NCBI RefSeq assembly: GCF_000017265.1
Contig: NC_011144.1
Location: 1,652,001 to 1,716,000, forward strand
DNA: 64,000 nt
DNA from: Phenylobacterium zucineum HLK1
GTDB lineage: Bacteria > Pseudomonadota > Alphaproteobacteria > Caulobacterales > Caulobacteraceae
Direction of reading: 5' to 3'
In this document: piece by piece, positions 37,152 through 46,724 of the stretch
Position numbering within the stretch: the stretch's first letter is position 1
Layout: each line of letters begins with the position of its first letter
The notes under the pieces: model-generated
Database searches by the model: none
What the model saw: only the letters and a program-made list of their open reading frames with translations
What the model was told of the DNA's origin: nothing
Program-made: the position numbers and the translations under genes

Positions 37152-39107
37152 ATGAACGCCCAGGCTGTGATCGAGTCCGGTTCGGTGCTCGACATCCCTC
37201 TCAACAAGCTCAAGAAGTCGTCCAAGAACGCCCGGAAGACCCCGCATGGCGAGGCGGCCATCGAAGCGCTGGCGGCCTCCATCGCCGCCAAGGGCCTCCT
37301 GCAGGCCCCAGTGGTGGAGCCGGAAACGGGCGAGGACGGGGAGCCCACCGGCTTCTATCTGGTGACCATCGGCGAAGGGCGGCGGCTGGCGCTGCTCTTA
37401 CGCGCCAAGCGCAAGGAAATCCGCAAGACCGAGCCGGTGCGCTGCGTGGTGGACACCGCCAACGACCCGCACGAGATCAGTCTCGACGAGAACGTCACCC
37501 GCACCGACATGCACCCGGCCGACCAGTTCGAGGCCTTCAGGCGGCTGAGCGACGAGCGCGGCTTGAGCGCCGAGGACATCGGCGCCCGGTTCGGGGTGTC
37601 GGCCCATGTGGTGCGCCAGCGCCTGCGGCTGGGGGCCGTCTCGCCCAAGCTGATGGCGATCTACCGCGAGGACGGCCTGACCCTGGACCAACTGATGGCC
37701 TTCGCCGTCAGCGAGGACCATGAGCGCCAGGAGCAGGTCTACGACCAGCTGTCGTGGAACCGCTCGGCGGCGCTGATCCGCCGCGCCATGACCGAGGCCA
37801 AGGTTCCGGCGACCGACCGCCGCGCGGTGTTCGTGGGCATGGATGCGTATGCGGCGGCGGGCGGCCAGACCCTGCGTGACCTTTTCACCGAGGACGGCGG
37901 CGGTTGGCTGGAAGACGCCGCCCTGCTGGATCGACTGGCGAGCGAGAAGCTGGAGGCGATCGCGGCCGAGGTGCGCGAGCGGGAAGGCTGGAAGTGGGCC
38001 ACGGCCTGCCTGGACTACCCGCACGGCCATGGCTGGCGGCGGGTGTATCCGAGGCCGGTGGAGCGGGCCGCGGACGAGGCGGCGCAGATCGCGGCGCTCT
38101 CGGAGGAATACGACGCTCTGGTCAGCCAGTGGGACGCGGTGGAGGACCTGCCGCCCGAGGTGGAGGCGCGATTCAAGGAGATCGATGCGGCGCTGGACGT
38201 CTTCGGCGACGGCACGGCCTACGATCCCGACGAGGTCGCGCGCGGCGGGGTGTTCGTGGTTCTCGGCCACGACGGTCAGGCACGTATCGAGCGGGGCCTG
38301 ATCCGGCCCGAGGACGAGGCGCCGGAGCCGAGCGCCGAAACGGAGGCGGACGGGGAGGGAGGCATCGCCGAACCGGGACACGACATCGGGACCGTGGACG
38401 ACGAGCCCGAGTACGAGGGTGTGGCGCCGCTCTCCGAGCGACTGGTTCTGGACCTCACGGCCCACAAGACCATGGGGCTGCGCGATGCGCTTGCCGCTAA
38501 CCCGACCCTGGCGCTCACGGCGCTCGTGCACGCCCTGGCGCTCAAGACCTTCTACCCGCCTTACGACCAGTCCTCCTGCGTGGAGGTGAAGCTGGTGTCG
38601 GCCTATCTGGACGGCCACGCCCCCGGCGTCAGCGAGAGCCCGGCAGGGCGGCGGATCGCGGAGCGGCATGAGGGCTGGGCGCAGCGCTTGCCGCGCGAGA
38701 GCGGCGACGCCTGGGGCTTCGTGGCAGGCCTGGACGGGGGCGAGCTTCTCGACCTGCTGGCGCACTGCGTCAGCCTGGGGGTCAACGCGGTGCGCAACCC
38801 CATGGACCGCAAGCCGGGGGCTTGGGCGCACGCCGAGGTGCTGGCGCAGGCGGCGGGCCTGGATATGACCCGCACCTGGGCGCCCACGGTGGCGAGCTAT
38901 CTCGGCCGGGTCACCAAGCCGCGCATCCTCGAAGCGGTGCGGGAGGCGGCCGGCGACGACGCCGCCGAGCGGATCGCCGGGCTCAAGAAAAGCGAGATGG
39001 CGGACGCCGCAGAGCCCCTGATCGCCGGAACCGGCTGGGTGCCGCCGCTGCTGCGGACGGCGCAGGTCGAGGCCGCGCCCGAGGCTGTGCCCATGGCTGC
39101 GGAATAG
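37152..39107 (+). CDS. ParB/Spo0J-family plasmid/ICE-type nuclease-like partition protein
   Basis: 651 aa, much larger than chromosomal ParB (about 300). N-terminal ParB domain (IPLNKLKKSSKNARKTPHGE, LVTIGEGRRLALLLRAKR, DENVTRTDMHPADQFEAFRR) and a KorB-like HTH (IGARFGVSAHVVRQRLRLGA). The long C-terminal part is acidic and typical of the big ParB-like proteins on alphaproteobacterial ICEs and plasmids. ATG 37152 has GGAG 8 bases upstream. Followed by a strong terminator. No ParA partner is visible in the window. Confidence 0.88.
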   Translation: MNAQAVIESGSVLDIPLNKLKKSSKNARKTPHGEAAIEALAASIAAKGLLQAPVVEPETGEDGEPTGFYLVTIGEGRRLALLLRAKRKEIRKTEPVRCVVDTANDPHEISLDENVTRTDMHPADQFEAFRRLSDERGLSAEDIGARFGVSAHVVRQRLRLGAVSPKLMAIYREDGLTLDQLMAFAVSEDHERQEQVYDQLSWNRSAALIRRAMTEAKVPATDRRAVFVGMDAYAAAGGQTLRDLFTEDGGGWLEDAALLDRLASEKLEAIAAEVREREGWKWATACLDYPHGHGWRRVYPRPVERAADEAAQIAALSEEYDALVSQWDAVEDLPPEVEARFKEIDAALDVFGDGTAYDPDEVARGGVFVVLGHDGQARIERGLIRPEDEAPEPSAETEADGEGGIAEPGHDIGTVDDEPEYEGVAPLSERLVLDLTAHKTMGLRDALAANPTLALTALVHALALKTFYPPYDQSSCVEVKLVSAYLDGHAPGVSESPAGRRIAERHEGWAQRLPRESGDAWGFVAGLDGGELLDLLAHCVSLGVNAVRNPMDRKPGAWAHAEVLAQAAGLDMTRTWAPTVASYLGRVTKPRILEAVREAAGDDAAERIAGLKKSEMADAAEPLIAGTGWVPPLLRTAQVEAAPEAVPMAAE

Positions 39108-39125
39108 TCAGCGTTCCGACCTTTG

Positions 39126-39155
39126 AAGCCCACGCGGGTTGGCCCGCGTGGGCTT
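39126..39155 (+). terminator. Rho-independent terminator after parB-like gene
   Basis: 13-bp perfect stem AAGCCCACGCGGG / complement with loop TTGG, then TTTGTCTTTG. It ends the ParB transcript and may also serve the convergent 62-aa gene. Confidence 0.85.
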
Positions 39156-39168
39156 TGTCTTTGTCCGC

Positions 39169-39357
39169 TCAGGCGTTGTCGGTGTCGCGCCCGTCCGGCT
39201 CCTTGGCGACGCCCTTGAACGGGGTTCCGTCGTCCTTCACCGACATCAGCTGCCCGGTGCGCTCGTCGCGCTTCTGCCAATTGCCGTCGGGGCGCTGAAA
39301 CTGCGTCCGTCCCGTCACGGCCCCCCGCCGATACCCGTCACCTGTGTTCTTCGCCAT
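39169..39357 (-). CDS. small conserved-looking basic protein
   Basis: 62 aa, hydrophilic: MAKNTGDGYRRGAVTGRTQF, QRPDGNWQKRDERTGQLMSV. The opening MAKNTGDGYR and the 'PDGNWQKRD' block are, from memory, seen in small uncharacterised bacterial proteins. No function can be assigned. Convergent with the ParB-like gene. Confidence 0.6.
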   Translation of the reverse strand: MAKNTGDGYRRGAVTGRTQFQRPDGNWQKRDERTGQLMSVKDDGTPFKGVAKEPDGRDTDNA

Positions 39358-39441
39358 GCTGGCCTCCGTCAGAACCCAAGGTGAACGTCGGGGCGGCCAA
39401 GCTCACGTTCAATACAGCCAAGCTAGCCAAGTTGTCGCAGG

Positions 39442-39818
39442 TCAGGACCGCCTCAAGGCCAAGGCGGAAGCGAGGTCCTGGTCGAGGCCATCACCCCCGT
39501 CCTGGAGGAAGGCGACTTCGGCCCTCGGTTGCCAGGTCACCGTTTCCAGGTCGGCCGGCGCCCCGGCGGGAATCTCCGCAGGCTTTCCGAACAGGTGCAC
39601 CAGCAGGCTGTCCATGCCCGCGCGCATAGCCCACTCCCAGCGGGGATGGCCCGCATCAGCCTCGCGGTTGATCGCCGCCGACAGGCCGAGGTGCAGCACC
39701 TCATAGGCGCCGCTGGGGGGGCGCCGGGCGAAGGCGAAGAGGCCCGCGGTCCGCATGAACCGGCCATCGTGGTGGCCGAGCGCCAGGAACGGCGCGCGCC
39801 GATGAAGATGTCGCCCAT
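39442..39818 (-). pseudogene. hypothetical gene, probably frameshifted near its 5' end
   Basis: A well-formed start with GGAGG (ATG 39818, MGDIFIGAR) changes frame at the GC-dinucleotide run 39791-39800; the other frame continues as APFLALGHHDGRFMRTAGLF and AYEVLHLGLSAAINREADAG, ending at 39442. Without a frameshift the gene could start at ATG 39756 (104 aa) with a weak RBS. No family recognised. A one-base indel in the element or in the assembly would explain it. Confidence 0.45.
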
Positions 39819-40199
39819 CACTGTCCTCCGCGGAAAGAACATAAGCGGAACTAACATTTGGTGGCGAGTCTCCTTTGTGAAGGTCGCGGGTCCGCCGGGT
39901 AGGGGAGGTCCCGAGGTGCAGCCGACCAGCTCCCGACCTCAAGCCGCCGCCCACGCGGCCTCCGATGTCTTGATCACGGCCGAGGGGGAGGGGCTTCGCC
40001 CCCGGACCGGCCGGCAACGCCGGCGCGCGACTTCTTTCCCCTGCCGGCTTCGCCGTCATTCCTCGCGACACAAACAAGTCGCGCGCCGCCGTCCTGCGCT
40101 GCGCTTCGGGCGTGCCGCTGCCGGCCGGTCCGCCCCTCGGCTCCGGATCGCCATCGAGGCCGCGATGGGCGCGGCCCGGAGGACGACAGGAGACTTCCC
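39819..40199. other. GC-rich leader before DUF736 gene
   Basis: 381 bases with no supported gene; low-complexity GC-rich text similar in style to the spacer before parB and the one before the second ardC. No promoter recognised. Confidence 0.35.
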
Positions 40200-40511
40200 A
40201 TGGCCACCATCGGCACCTTCCATAAGCAGGCGGACGGCAGCTACGCCGGCGCCATCAAGACCCTCAGCCTCAACGTCAAGGCCGCCCAGTTCCGGGCTTC
40301 GGAAACGGACAACGAGAAGGGCCCCGACTTCCGCATCTTCGCCGGCCAGACCGAGTTCGGCGCGGCCTGGAAGAAGACCTCCCGCGAGAACCGGGACTAC
40401 CTCTCCGTCAAGCTCGACGACCCCAGCTTCCCGGCCCCGATCTACGCCTCTCTGGTCGACGCCGAGGATGGCTACGCCCTGATCTGGTCGCGCAGCCGCG
40501 CCGCCGACTGA
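40200..40511 (+). CDS. DUF736 protein
   Basis: 103 aa. [40 protein letters not shown] and [20 protein letters not shown] are the DUF736 signature. These small proteins are markers of alphaproteobacterial conjugative elements, with unknown function. A GC hairpin (about 40526-40552) follows. Confidence 0.9.
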   Translation: MATIGTFHKQADGSYAGAIKTLSLNVKAAQFRASETDNEKGPDFRIFAGQTEFGAAWKKTSRENRDYLSVKLDDPSFPAPIYASLVDAEDGYALIWSRSRAAD

Positions 40512-40587
40512 GCTCCCGCGCCGCCGCCGCCCCGGACCGCCGGGGCGGCGCCCCTTCCCGAACAATCCAAATCCAAAGGAGCCCGCC

Positions 40588-40981
40588 ATGTCGCGCGCGC
40601 CCGAACACACTCGCCCAGACCTCTACAGCCGCGTCACCGCCCAAATCATCGAAGACCTGCAGCGGGGCGTCCGCCCCTGGACCAAGCCTTGGTCCGCCGA
40701 ACACCTGGCCGGACGCATCACCCGGCCGCTCCGACACTGCGGCCAGCCGTACAGCGGCATCAACGTCGTGCTGCTCTGGGCCGACGCGGTCGCCAAGGGC
40801 TTCTCGGCGCCCATCTGGATGACCTTCCGCCAGGCCTTGGAGCTCGGCGCCCACGTCCGCAAGGGCGAGCGCGGCTCCACCGTCGTCTACGCTAACCGGC
40901 TGAGGCGCACAGAGATCGGCGACGACGGCCGCGACGTGGAGCGCGAGATCCCGTTCCTGAAGGCCTACACCGTCTTCAACG
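40588..40981 (+). pseudogene. ardC: ardC-type antirestriction gene, 5' part (exon before group II intron)
   Basis: First 131 codons plus one base of an ArdC-like protein: N-terminal DNA-binding ArdC_N domain ([72 protein letters not shown]). At base 40981 the group II intron begins. Joining 40588-40981, 44814-45136 and 54815-55006 gives an uninterrupted 302-aa frame. ArdC proteins are single-strand-binding, zincin-like proteins that protect incoming DNA from restriction. Confidence 0.9.
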
Positions 40982-41614
40982 GTGCGCCGTAACGGCGGAA
41001 GTATTGGGAGTGTCACGATGAGTGAATGAGCTTGCTGGTTATGGCTCATGCCCGCCGAACTAACCTCGGTCAGCAATGACTGAAACTCCGAAAGGAGCGG
41101 GGGAAAGTAGCATGTTCGGAAAAGGCCCGAATCGCCAAAGTCGTTTGCGGCGCGGAGGGTCAGGGCAAGACGTGCATGGCGAAAGCTAGACTGCCTGAAC
41201 CCTAGTTTGCAGCGGCTAACGACCGGAGCGGTGTCGCAGGACGACTGACGCGGCATCTCGGATGGAATGAGGACAGGGCGTTGAGGTCCTCCAAATCCCG
41301 GCTCGCCGGGAGAACCAGCCTATCCGACGCATCCTTCATCGAAGGGGCAAGTGAACGAACGGGGCGCCTAAACACGTCGTATCTCCCGCTTCCGTAATTA
41401 CGGGATGCCCTGCAGCTGGCGTCGCCTCGGCGGCGGCCTGTATGGGCACGGAGCCGCCATATTAGCCAAACGCCCGGCGTAACGGCCGGGACAGCCGGTG
41501 CGAAAGCGCCGGATGGTCGCCGACATAAGTGCGGGGCGACCCGCGCGAAACTCCCAGCGATCAGGTGAAGGGCGGCAGCGACTGCGATCCAACGACTTCA
41601 GAGGAGGCGTGCTA

Positions 41615-42625
41615 ATGCTGCCGAATACCATCGAAAAGGCCGTTGGATCACTCCCGACCGTTGTCAGGTCGGGTCGGCGGGTCAATGGACTCTTCCGCCT
41701 AATGAAGGCCCCGCTCCTCTGGGAGATGGCCTATCAGAAGATCGCCCCGAACAAGGGGGCGATGACGCCGGGCGTCGATGGCGAAACCTTTGACGGCTTC
41801 TCGCCGGAAAAGGTGCGCGCGATCATCGACCGGCTGGCGGACGGGACCTATCGACCCTCACCGGTGCGTCGGGTTTACATCCCGAAAGCCAACGGCAAGA
41901 AACGGCCGCTTGGCGTACCGACCACGGAGGACCGTCTGGTCCAGGAAGTGGTCAGGACCCTTCTGGAGCAGATCTATGAGCCGCTGTTCTCGCAGCGCTC
42001 TCATGGGTTCAGGCCAGGGCGATCCTGCCACACCGCCTTGGAGCATATCCGGGCGGTCTGGACTGGGGTGAAGTGGCTGGTCGATGTCGATGTGGTCGGG
42101 TTTTTCGACAACATCGATCATGACGTTCTCATGGGTCTGCTGGAAAAGCGGATCACGGACCGGCGCTTCATCGCGCTGGTGCGTGGGATGCTCAAGTCGG
42201 GCTACGTCGAGAACTGGGTCTTCCACAAGACCTACAGCGGCACGCCTCAGGGTGGTGTCGTCTCCCCGATCCTGGCGAACATCTACCTCCACGAACTCGA
42301 CGAGTTCATGGAGGCGAAGGTCGCCAGCTTCACCCGGGGAGGCAAACGTGCGCCGTCGGTGGAAGGCCGGCGGATCATGAACCGCCTCACGCGCCTCCGT
42401 AAACAGGTGGATCAGCTTCGCGCCGACAGGGGCGAAGATGACCCGCAGATCACGTCCATGTTGGACGAGATCGGTCAGTTGAAGGCGGAACGCATGACCG
42501 TTCCGGCCACCGACGCGTTCGATCCGAATTACCGGCGGCTCCGCTACTGCCGCTACGCCGATGACTTCCTCATAGGCGTGGTCGGCAGCAAGGAAGAGGC
42601 CCGTCAGTTGATGGCCGAGGTCAGG
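41615..42625 (+). pseudogene. group II intron maturase/reverse transcriptase, N-terminal part
   Basis: 337 codons up to the IS. Strong RBS GAGGAGG before ATG 41615. RT domain with KRPLGVPTTEDRLVQEVVRT, FSQRSHGFRPGRSCHTALEH, WLVDVDVVGFFDNIDHDVLM, GTPQGGVVSPILANIYLHEL and the catalytic YADD in RYCRYADDFLIGV. The frame runs three codons into the IS and stops. Removing the IS and one CAGG copy gives a 638-aa protein. Confidence 0.9.
42622..42625 (+). repeat. IS target duplication, left copy
   Basis: CAGG at 42622-42625; the same four bases follow the right end at 43883-43886. Confidence 0.8.
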
Positions 42626-42654
42626 TGACCTGCCCCCCGCCGGTCCCTCGATCA

Positions 42655-43566
42655 TTATGAGAGCCCAGGGGGTTGGTAGCTGATCTCCAGCGCCGGCGGT
42701 AGCGGCCGGGCGGTGGAGCTGATCAAGTTGCGCAGCCGGCCGGCCGCGGGGTTCAGACGCACGGCTTCCGGGGTCAGTCCGCCGTGCGCCGAGTGCGGCC
42801 TGACGTGGTTGTAGTCGAGCCGCCAGCGCTCGATGACAGCCCGGGCCTCGGCGAGGTTGGCGAAGACCTCCTCGTTCAGGCACTCGTCGCGCAGCTTGCC
42901 GTTGAAGCTCTCGACGAAGCCGTTCTGCTGCGGCTTGCCGGGCGCGATGTAATGCCAGTCGACGCCGGTGCGGTTGGTCCATTCCAGCATGGCCCGGCTG
43001 GTCATCTCGGTCCCGTTGTCGCTAACGATGGTCGCCGGCCGGCCGCGCCGGGCGATCAGGGCGTCCAGCTCGCGGGCCATGCGATGGCCGCCGATCGAGG
43101 TGTCGACCACCAGCGCCAGCGCCTCGCGGGTGAAGTCGTCGACGATGCACAGGATCCGGAAGCGCCGGCCCCAGCTCAGCGTGTCGGCCACGAAGTCCAG
43201 GCTCCAGCGCTGGTTCGGCCCGTCCGGCAGCGCCATGGGCGCCCGCGTGCCGGTGGCGCGCTTGCGGCCGCGCCGCCTTCGCACCGCCAAGCCCTCCTCG
43301 CGGTACAGCCGGAAGAGCTTCTTCTTGTTCATGCTGACGCCTTCACGCTCGAGCAGGATGCCGAGCCGCCGGTAGCCGAAGCGGCGTCGCTCCGCCGCCA
43401 GGCCCCGCAGCCGGGCGCGTACCTCCGCATCGCCTGGCTGGGCCACGCGGCGCACTGTCTTCGGATCGACCTGGACCAGCCCGCAGGCGCGCCTCTGCGA
43501 GAAGCCGCGCTCCGCCATCAGGCGAAGCACGGCCTCCCGGCGCGCTGCAGGCCCGATCAGTTTTTT
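42655..43566 (-). CDS. IS3-family transposase OrfB (produced by -1 frameshift)
   Basis: About 303 residues after the slippery site. DDE integrase core: first Asp in [14 protein letters not shown], second in [16 protein letters not shown], Glu in [20 protein letters not shown]. An HTH-like lead-in ([20 protein letters not shown]) precedes it. No start codon of its own with an RBS; the expected product is OrfAB fused at AAAAAAC. Confidence 0.9.
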   Translation of the reverse strand, partial: KKLIGPAARREAVLRLMAERGFSQRRACGLVQVDPKTVRRVAQPGDAEVRARLRGLAAERRRFGYRRLGILLEREGVSMNKKKLFRLYREEGLAVRRRRGRKRATGTRAPMALPDGPNQRWSLDFVADTLSWGRRFRILCIVDDFTREALALVVDTSIGGHRMARELDALIARRGRPATIVSDNGTEMTSRAMLEWTNRTGVDWHYIAPGKPQQNGFVESFNGKLRDECLNEEVFANLAEARAVIERWRLDYNHVRPHSAHGGLTPEAVRLNPAAGRLRNLISSTARPLPPALEISYQPPGLS

Positions 43567-43850
43567 CCCAGCAGGTCCTTCAGCGCCGACACGTCGAGCA
43601 TGGACTCCGCCAAGAGCTTCTTCAGTCGCCGATTCTCGTCCTCCAGCGTCTTCAGCTTCTGGGCATCCGACACGTTCATGCCGCTGTACTTCGCCTTCCA
43701 CCGGTAGAAGGTCTGCTCGCTGATCCCATGCCGCCGGCAAACCTCCGCCGTCGGGCTCCCGGCCTCCTGCTCCCGCAGCACGCCGATGATCTGCGCCTCG
43801 TTGAACCTGCTCTTCTTCACGTCCGTCTCCTCAGGGTGACGGACTCTCAC
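43557..43850 (-). CDS. IS3-family transposase OrfA (HTH)
   Basis: 97 aa. HTH_Tnp_1 type: [40 protein letters not shown], then a leucine-zipper helix [20 protein letters not shown]. Ends at LLGKN with the stop three bases after the slippery run. Confidence 0.9.
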   Translation of the reverse strand: MRVRHPEETDVKKSRFNEAQIIGVLREQEAGSPTAEVCRRHGISEQTFYRWKAKYSGMNVSDAQKLKTLEDENRRLKKLLAESMLDVSALKDLLGKN

Positions 43851-43886
43851 TCAAACCGAGGGATCAGGAAGGGGGCAGGTCACAGG

Positions 43887-44792
43887 ACATTCCTGGCCGA
43901 GCACCTGAAGCTGACGGTCTCCGACGAAAAGAGCGGCATCCACAAGGCTTCGGACGGCGCACGCTTCCTCGGCTACGAGGTCTGCACCTCCACCAATCAC
44001 AACCCGCATAGGGCGATATTCAAGGATCGCCCCACATTGCGGCGCGGCTTGGCGGATCGGCTGAAGCTTCGTGTGCCCAGGGACCGGGTGGTCGGCTTCG
44101 TGAACGGTAGGGGGTGGGGCGATTACGACGCCTTCCGCCCTCGCCAGCGTGCCGCCCTCACCTTGACCAGCGATGTGGAGATCGTCCTCGCGTTCAATGC
44201 GGAATGGAGGGGCTTCGCGAACTACTATGCGCTCGCCGATGATGTGAAACGGAAGCTCAACAAGGCCGGTTACATGGCCCTGATGAGCTGCCTGAAGACC
44301 ATCGCAGCGAAACATAGGTCATCGGTTCCGAAGGTCGCCGCCCGTATGCGTGTCGGGACGGACTTCTACGTCCGGTTCAAAGTCGGTGATGAAGCCCGAG
44401 CGATCAAACTCTGGCAGTTGAAAGACCTCCGACGCGATGTGCGGACCTGGGGCGGCCTCGATATGTCGCCTTCACCGCAGTTCGTGTTCAGCAGGACCGA
44501 GATGGTCGAACGCCTTAATGCTCGCCAGTGCGAGCGTTGCGGCGGCACCGATCAGCCCTGCGAGGTCCATCACGTCAGACGGATCGCTGAGATGGAATAC
44601 GCCGGGCTGCCCCGCTACATGCGGGCGGCGCGCCAGCGAAAGCGGGTAGTGCTGTGCAAGCCCTGCCACAGCGCCGTCCACGCCCATGAGCCGACCGACA
44701 AGCAGCGCATGGTAGCACGCAGTCGTGGAGAGCCGGATGCGCTGAAAGGTGCACGTCCGGTTCGGAGGGGGGCTGAGCCGCGTCCTCACTGA
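43887..44792 (+). pseudogene. group II intron maturase, C-terminal part (X and HNH domains)
   Basis: 302 codons including stop. Begins TFLAEHLKLTVSDEKSGIHK directly in frame with the N-terminal part. Maturase X-like segment (LRRGLADRLKLRVPRDRVVG, NYYALADDVKRKLNKAGYMA) and an HNH nuclease with Cys pairs (CERCGGTDQPCEVHHVRRIA, CKPCHSAVHAHEP). The stop (44790-44792) lies 28 bases beyond domain V, so the ORF reads through domain V RNA. Confidence 0.88.
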
Positions 44793-44813
44793 GGCGTCGC
44801 CAGCCTACCCTAC

Positions 44814-45136
44814 TCGAGCAGATCGAGGGTCTGCCCGGTCACTTCCATGCGCTCGCCGAACCACAGCTGCAGCCGCAGCAGCGGATCGCCCACGCCGAGG
44901 CCTTCTTCCAGGCCCTGGGCGCCGACATCCGCCACGGCGGGAACAGCGCCTACTACGCCGTGGGCCCCGACTACGTGCAGTGCCCGCCCTTCGAGTCCTT
45001 CGTCGACCCGGAGAGCTACTACGCCACCCTGGCGCACGAGTGCACCCACTGGACGCGCCATCCGAGCCGCCTCGACCGCGACTTCGGCCGCAAGCGCTGG
45101 GGCGATCCGGGCTATGCACGGGAAGAGCTGGTCGCC
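44814..45136 (+). pseudogene. ardC: ardC middle part (zincin region), between intron and recombinase element
   Basis: Continues the frame as QIEGLPGHFHALAEPQLQPQ, then FFQALGADIRHGGNSAYYAV, PPFESFVDPESYYATLAHEC and THWTRHPSRLDRD. HECTHW is the zinc-binding HExxH motif. It breaks after the codons for ELVA at GTCGCC, where the 9.67-kb element begins. Reading on into the element adds LSGQSAPTHTLH and a stop. Confidence 0.9.
45131..45136 (+). repeat. 6-bp direct repeat GTCGCC at left end of recombinase element
   Basis: Matches GTCGCC at 54809-54814. The original ardC has only one copy here, so this is the target or crossover sequence. Confidence 0.85.
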
Positions 45137-45150
45137 TTATCTGGACAGTC

Positions 45151-45323
45151 TGCGCCGACTCACACGCTGCATTGAGAGGCGGATGCAGGGCGCGGCGCAG
45201 GCGGGCTCCAGGCCGGCCGCAGCGCTCCCAAGAAGCTGGCGGCGGCCGGCCTGGAGAGCGCCGTGACCAGGCCGCGCCGGCGCCGATGCAGGCTCCCTGA
45301 GGGGGTCCGGGGGAGTTTCGCCT
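45151..45323 (+). other. left subterminal region of the recombinase element
   Basis: 173 bases from the left inverted end to the first recombinase. An ACACGCTG follows the end repeat here as it does at the right end (ACACGCTG on the complement), suggesting shared binding sites. No gene. Confidence 0.4.
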
Positions 45324-46724
45324 GTGGACGAGCTTGCCGCGTCTTCGACGATCACGGTGCAGGAGCGGCGACCGGTGGAAGGTCTCGACACGCACGTGCC
45401 GATGATCCTGCGTGACGGCGCGCTCTACGATCCCGATCTCGACCGCTTCTTCCTCGATCTGCCGCTGAGCGGGGTGCCCTCGCGCCATTCGCTGCGCGCC
45501 TATGCCTACGACGTGGCGGTATGGGTCCGCTTCCTCGCCGCTGCCTGCGGCAAGCACGTCTGGGCGGCCGGCCGCGAGGACGTCGCCGGGTTCCACCGCG
45601 CGCGACGGCGCGAGGACGCCGGCACCCGGATCTCAGCGGCCTCCTGGAACCGCGCCGTGGCCGCCCTGGAGAAGCTCTACCGCTGGGGCGAGGCCGAGGG
45701 CCTTGTCGCCCAGACGCCGTTCACCCATCGCGCCATCTGGCGTCGCGGACACGCCGGCGGCCGCGGCCGGATGACCGGCCGCAACGACGCCTATGAGCGG
45801 GCGGCGAAGCGCGCCGACGTCCGCTTCGCCACGCTCGAGGACTATCGCCTGTTCCGCGACGTGGGTCTGCGCGGCCTTACGCTGGACGGGGGTGAGCGGC
45901 CGGGCGCGCGCGACCGCAACGGCGCGCGCAACGCGCTCTTCGCCGAGCTGCTGGTCACGACCGGGCTGCGGCTCGAGGAGGCGTCCTCGCTGTTCGCTGC
46001 CGAGCTTGCCGGCCTGGCTCCCGCTGCGGCGGCCGATCGGCAGGTCTGGCTGGAGCTGCCGCAGGGCCTCACCAAGGGCGAGCGCGGCCGGCGCGTTCTC
46101 ATACCCCGCCGGTTTGTGCAGCAGCTGCTGCCCTATTTGGCGGTCGAGCGCGCCAGCGCCGTCACTAAGTTCCAGGCGCGATCCGGCTGGCGCGCCATCG
46201 AGCGGCCGATCTTCGCCCGCGCGATCGATCCGGGATCCCGCGTGCGGCTGCGCGACGGCGGATCGGTCTCGATGGACGCGCTGACGCCGGATGAGCGAGG
46301 TCGCCTCGTGCTCTGCGCCGAGGACGGCGCGCCGGCCGAGCCGGCGGCGCTGTGGCTGACCGAGGTCGGCCAGCCGGTGCGGCCTAACTCCTGGGAGGCC
46401 GTCTTCGCCCGCGCCTCGCGGCGCTGCGCCGAGGCCGGCAGGCCCATCCGGATCAGCCCACACCAGCTGCGCCACACCTTCGCGGTCCACATGCTCGCCA
46501 TGCTGATCCAGCACCGGCTCGCCGAGGCTTCGCCTTCGGCCGGCCCGATGGCCGGCTACCGCGAGCTGCTCGGCGATCCGCTGCAGCAGGTTCAGCGCCT
46601 GCTCGGCCACGCCAGCCTCGCCACCACCTACATCTATCTCGACCACATCGCCTCGCGCGCCGACACGGTCGACGCCGCCGTCGAGGAGCTGCTGGCGCTC
46701 CTGCCCGCACGGCCGAGGGCGTGA
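45324..46724 (+). CDS. tyrosine recombinase A of the trio
   Basis: 466 aa from GTG 45324. N-terminal SAM-like core-binding domain (FLDLPLSGVPSRHSLRAYAY, DVAVWVRFLAA) and catalytic domain: Arg in LLVTTGLRLEEASSLF, HQLRHTFAVHML (H-x-x-R), LLGHASLATTYIYLDH (GH and the nucleophile Tyr). First gene of three with 4-base GTGA overlaps, the hallmark of RIT operons. Likely makes one of the two strand exchanges at the 6-bp core. Confidence 0.9.
   Translation: MDELAASSTITVQERRPVEGLDTHVPMILRDGALYDPDLDRFFLDLPLSGVPSRHSLRAYAYDVAVWVRFLAAACGKHVWAAGREDVAGFHRARRREDAGTRISAASWNRAVAALEKLYRWGEAEGLVAQTPFTHRAIWRRGHAGGRGRMTGRNDAYERAAKRADVRFATLEDYRLFRDVGLRGLTLDGGERPGARDRNGARNALFAELLVTTGLRLEEASSLFAAELAGLAPAAAADRQVWLELPQGLTKGERGRRVLIPRRFVQQLLPYLAVERASAVTKFQARSGWRAIERPIFARAIDPGSRVRLRDGGSVSMDALTPDERGRLVLCAEDGAPAEPAALWLTEVGQPVRPNSWEAVFARASRRCAEAGRPIRISPHQLRHTFAVHMLAMLIQHRLAEASPSAGPMAGYRELLGDPLQQVQRLLGHASLATTYIYLDHIASRADTVDAAVEELLALLPARPRA

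Larger units (their letters stand above)
42626..43882 (-). mobile_element. IS3-family element, IS407-type, 1257 bp
   Basis: Inverted ends start TGACCTGCCCCC on both sides with further matching CC, G and TCCCTCG. Target duplication CAGG of 4 bp, as in the IS407 group. Contains orfA and orfB on the minus strand with an A-AAA-AAC slippery heptamer at 43560-43566. Inserted in the intron's maturase ORF in opposite orientation. Appears intact and so possibly active. Confidence 0.92.
40982..44813 (+). ncRNA. group II intron (with internal IS element)
   Basis: 5' end GTGCGCC fits the GUGYG rule and the 3' end CCTACCCTAC ends in AY. Domain V is at 44731-44764 (GAGCCGGATGCGCTGAAAGG then TGCACGTCCGGTTC). 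A loop CGTTGAGG (41279-41286), held in a GGAC/GTCC stem, pairs with CTTCAACG at the very end of the upstream exon (one G-U pair), that is EBS1-IBS1. Exon junctions restore ardC codon 132 (Val). The intron ORF is interrupted by IS42626-43882, so self-mobility needs a maturase from elsewhere. Confidence 0.92.

Noticed and set aside
40982-40992. ardC first part read as a complete 134-aa gene ending ...FNGAP
   Set aside because: The last three codons and stop belong to the intron; splicing signals place the boundary at 40981/40982.
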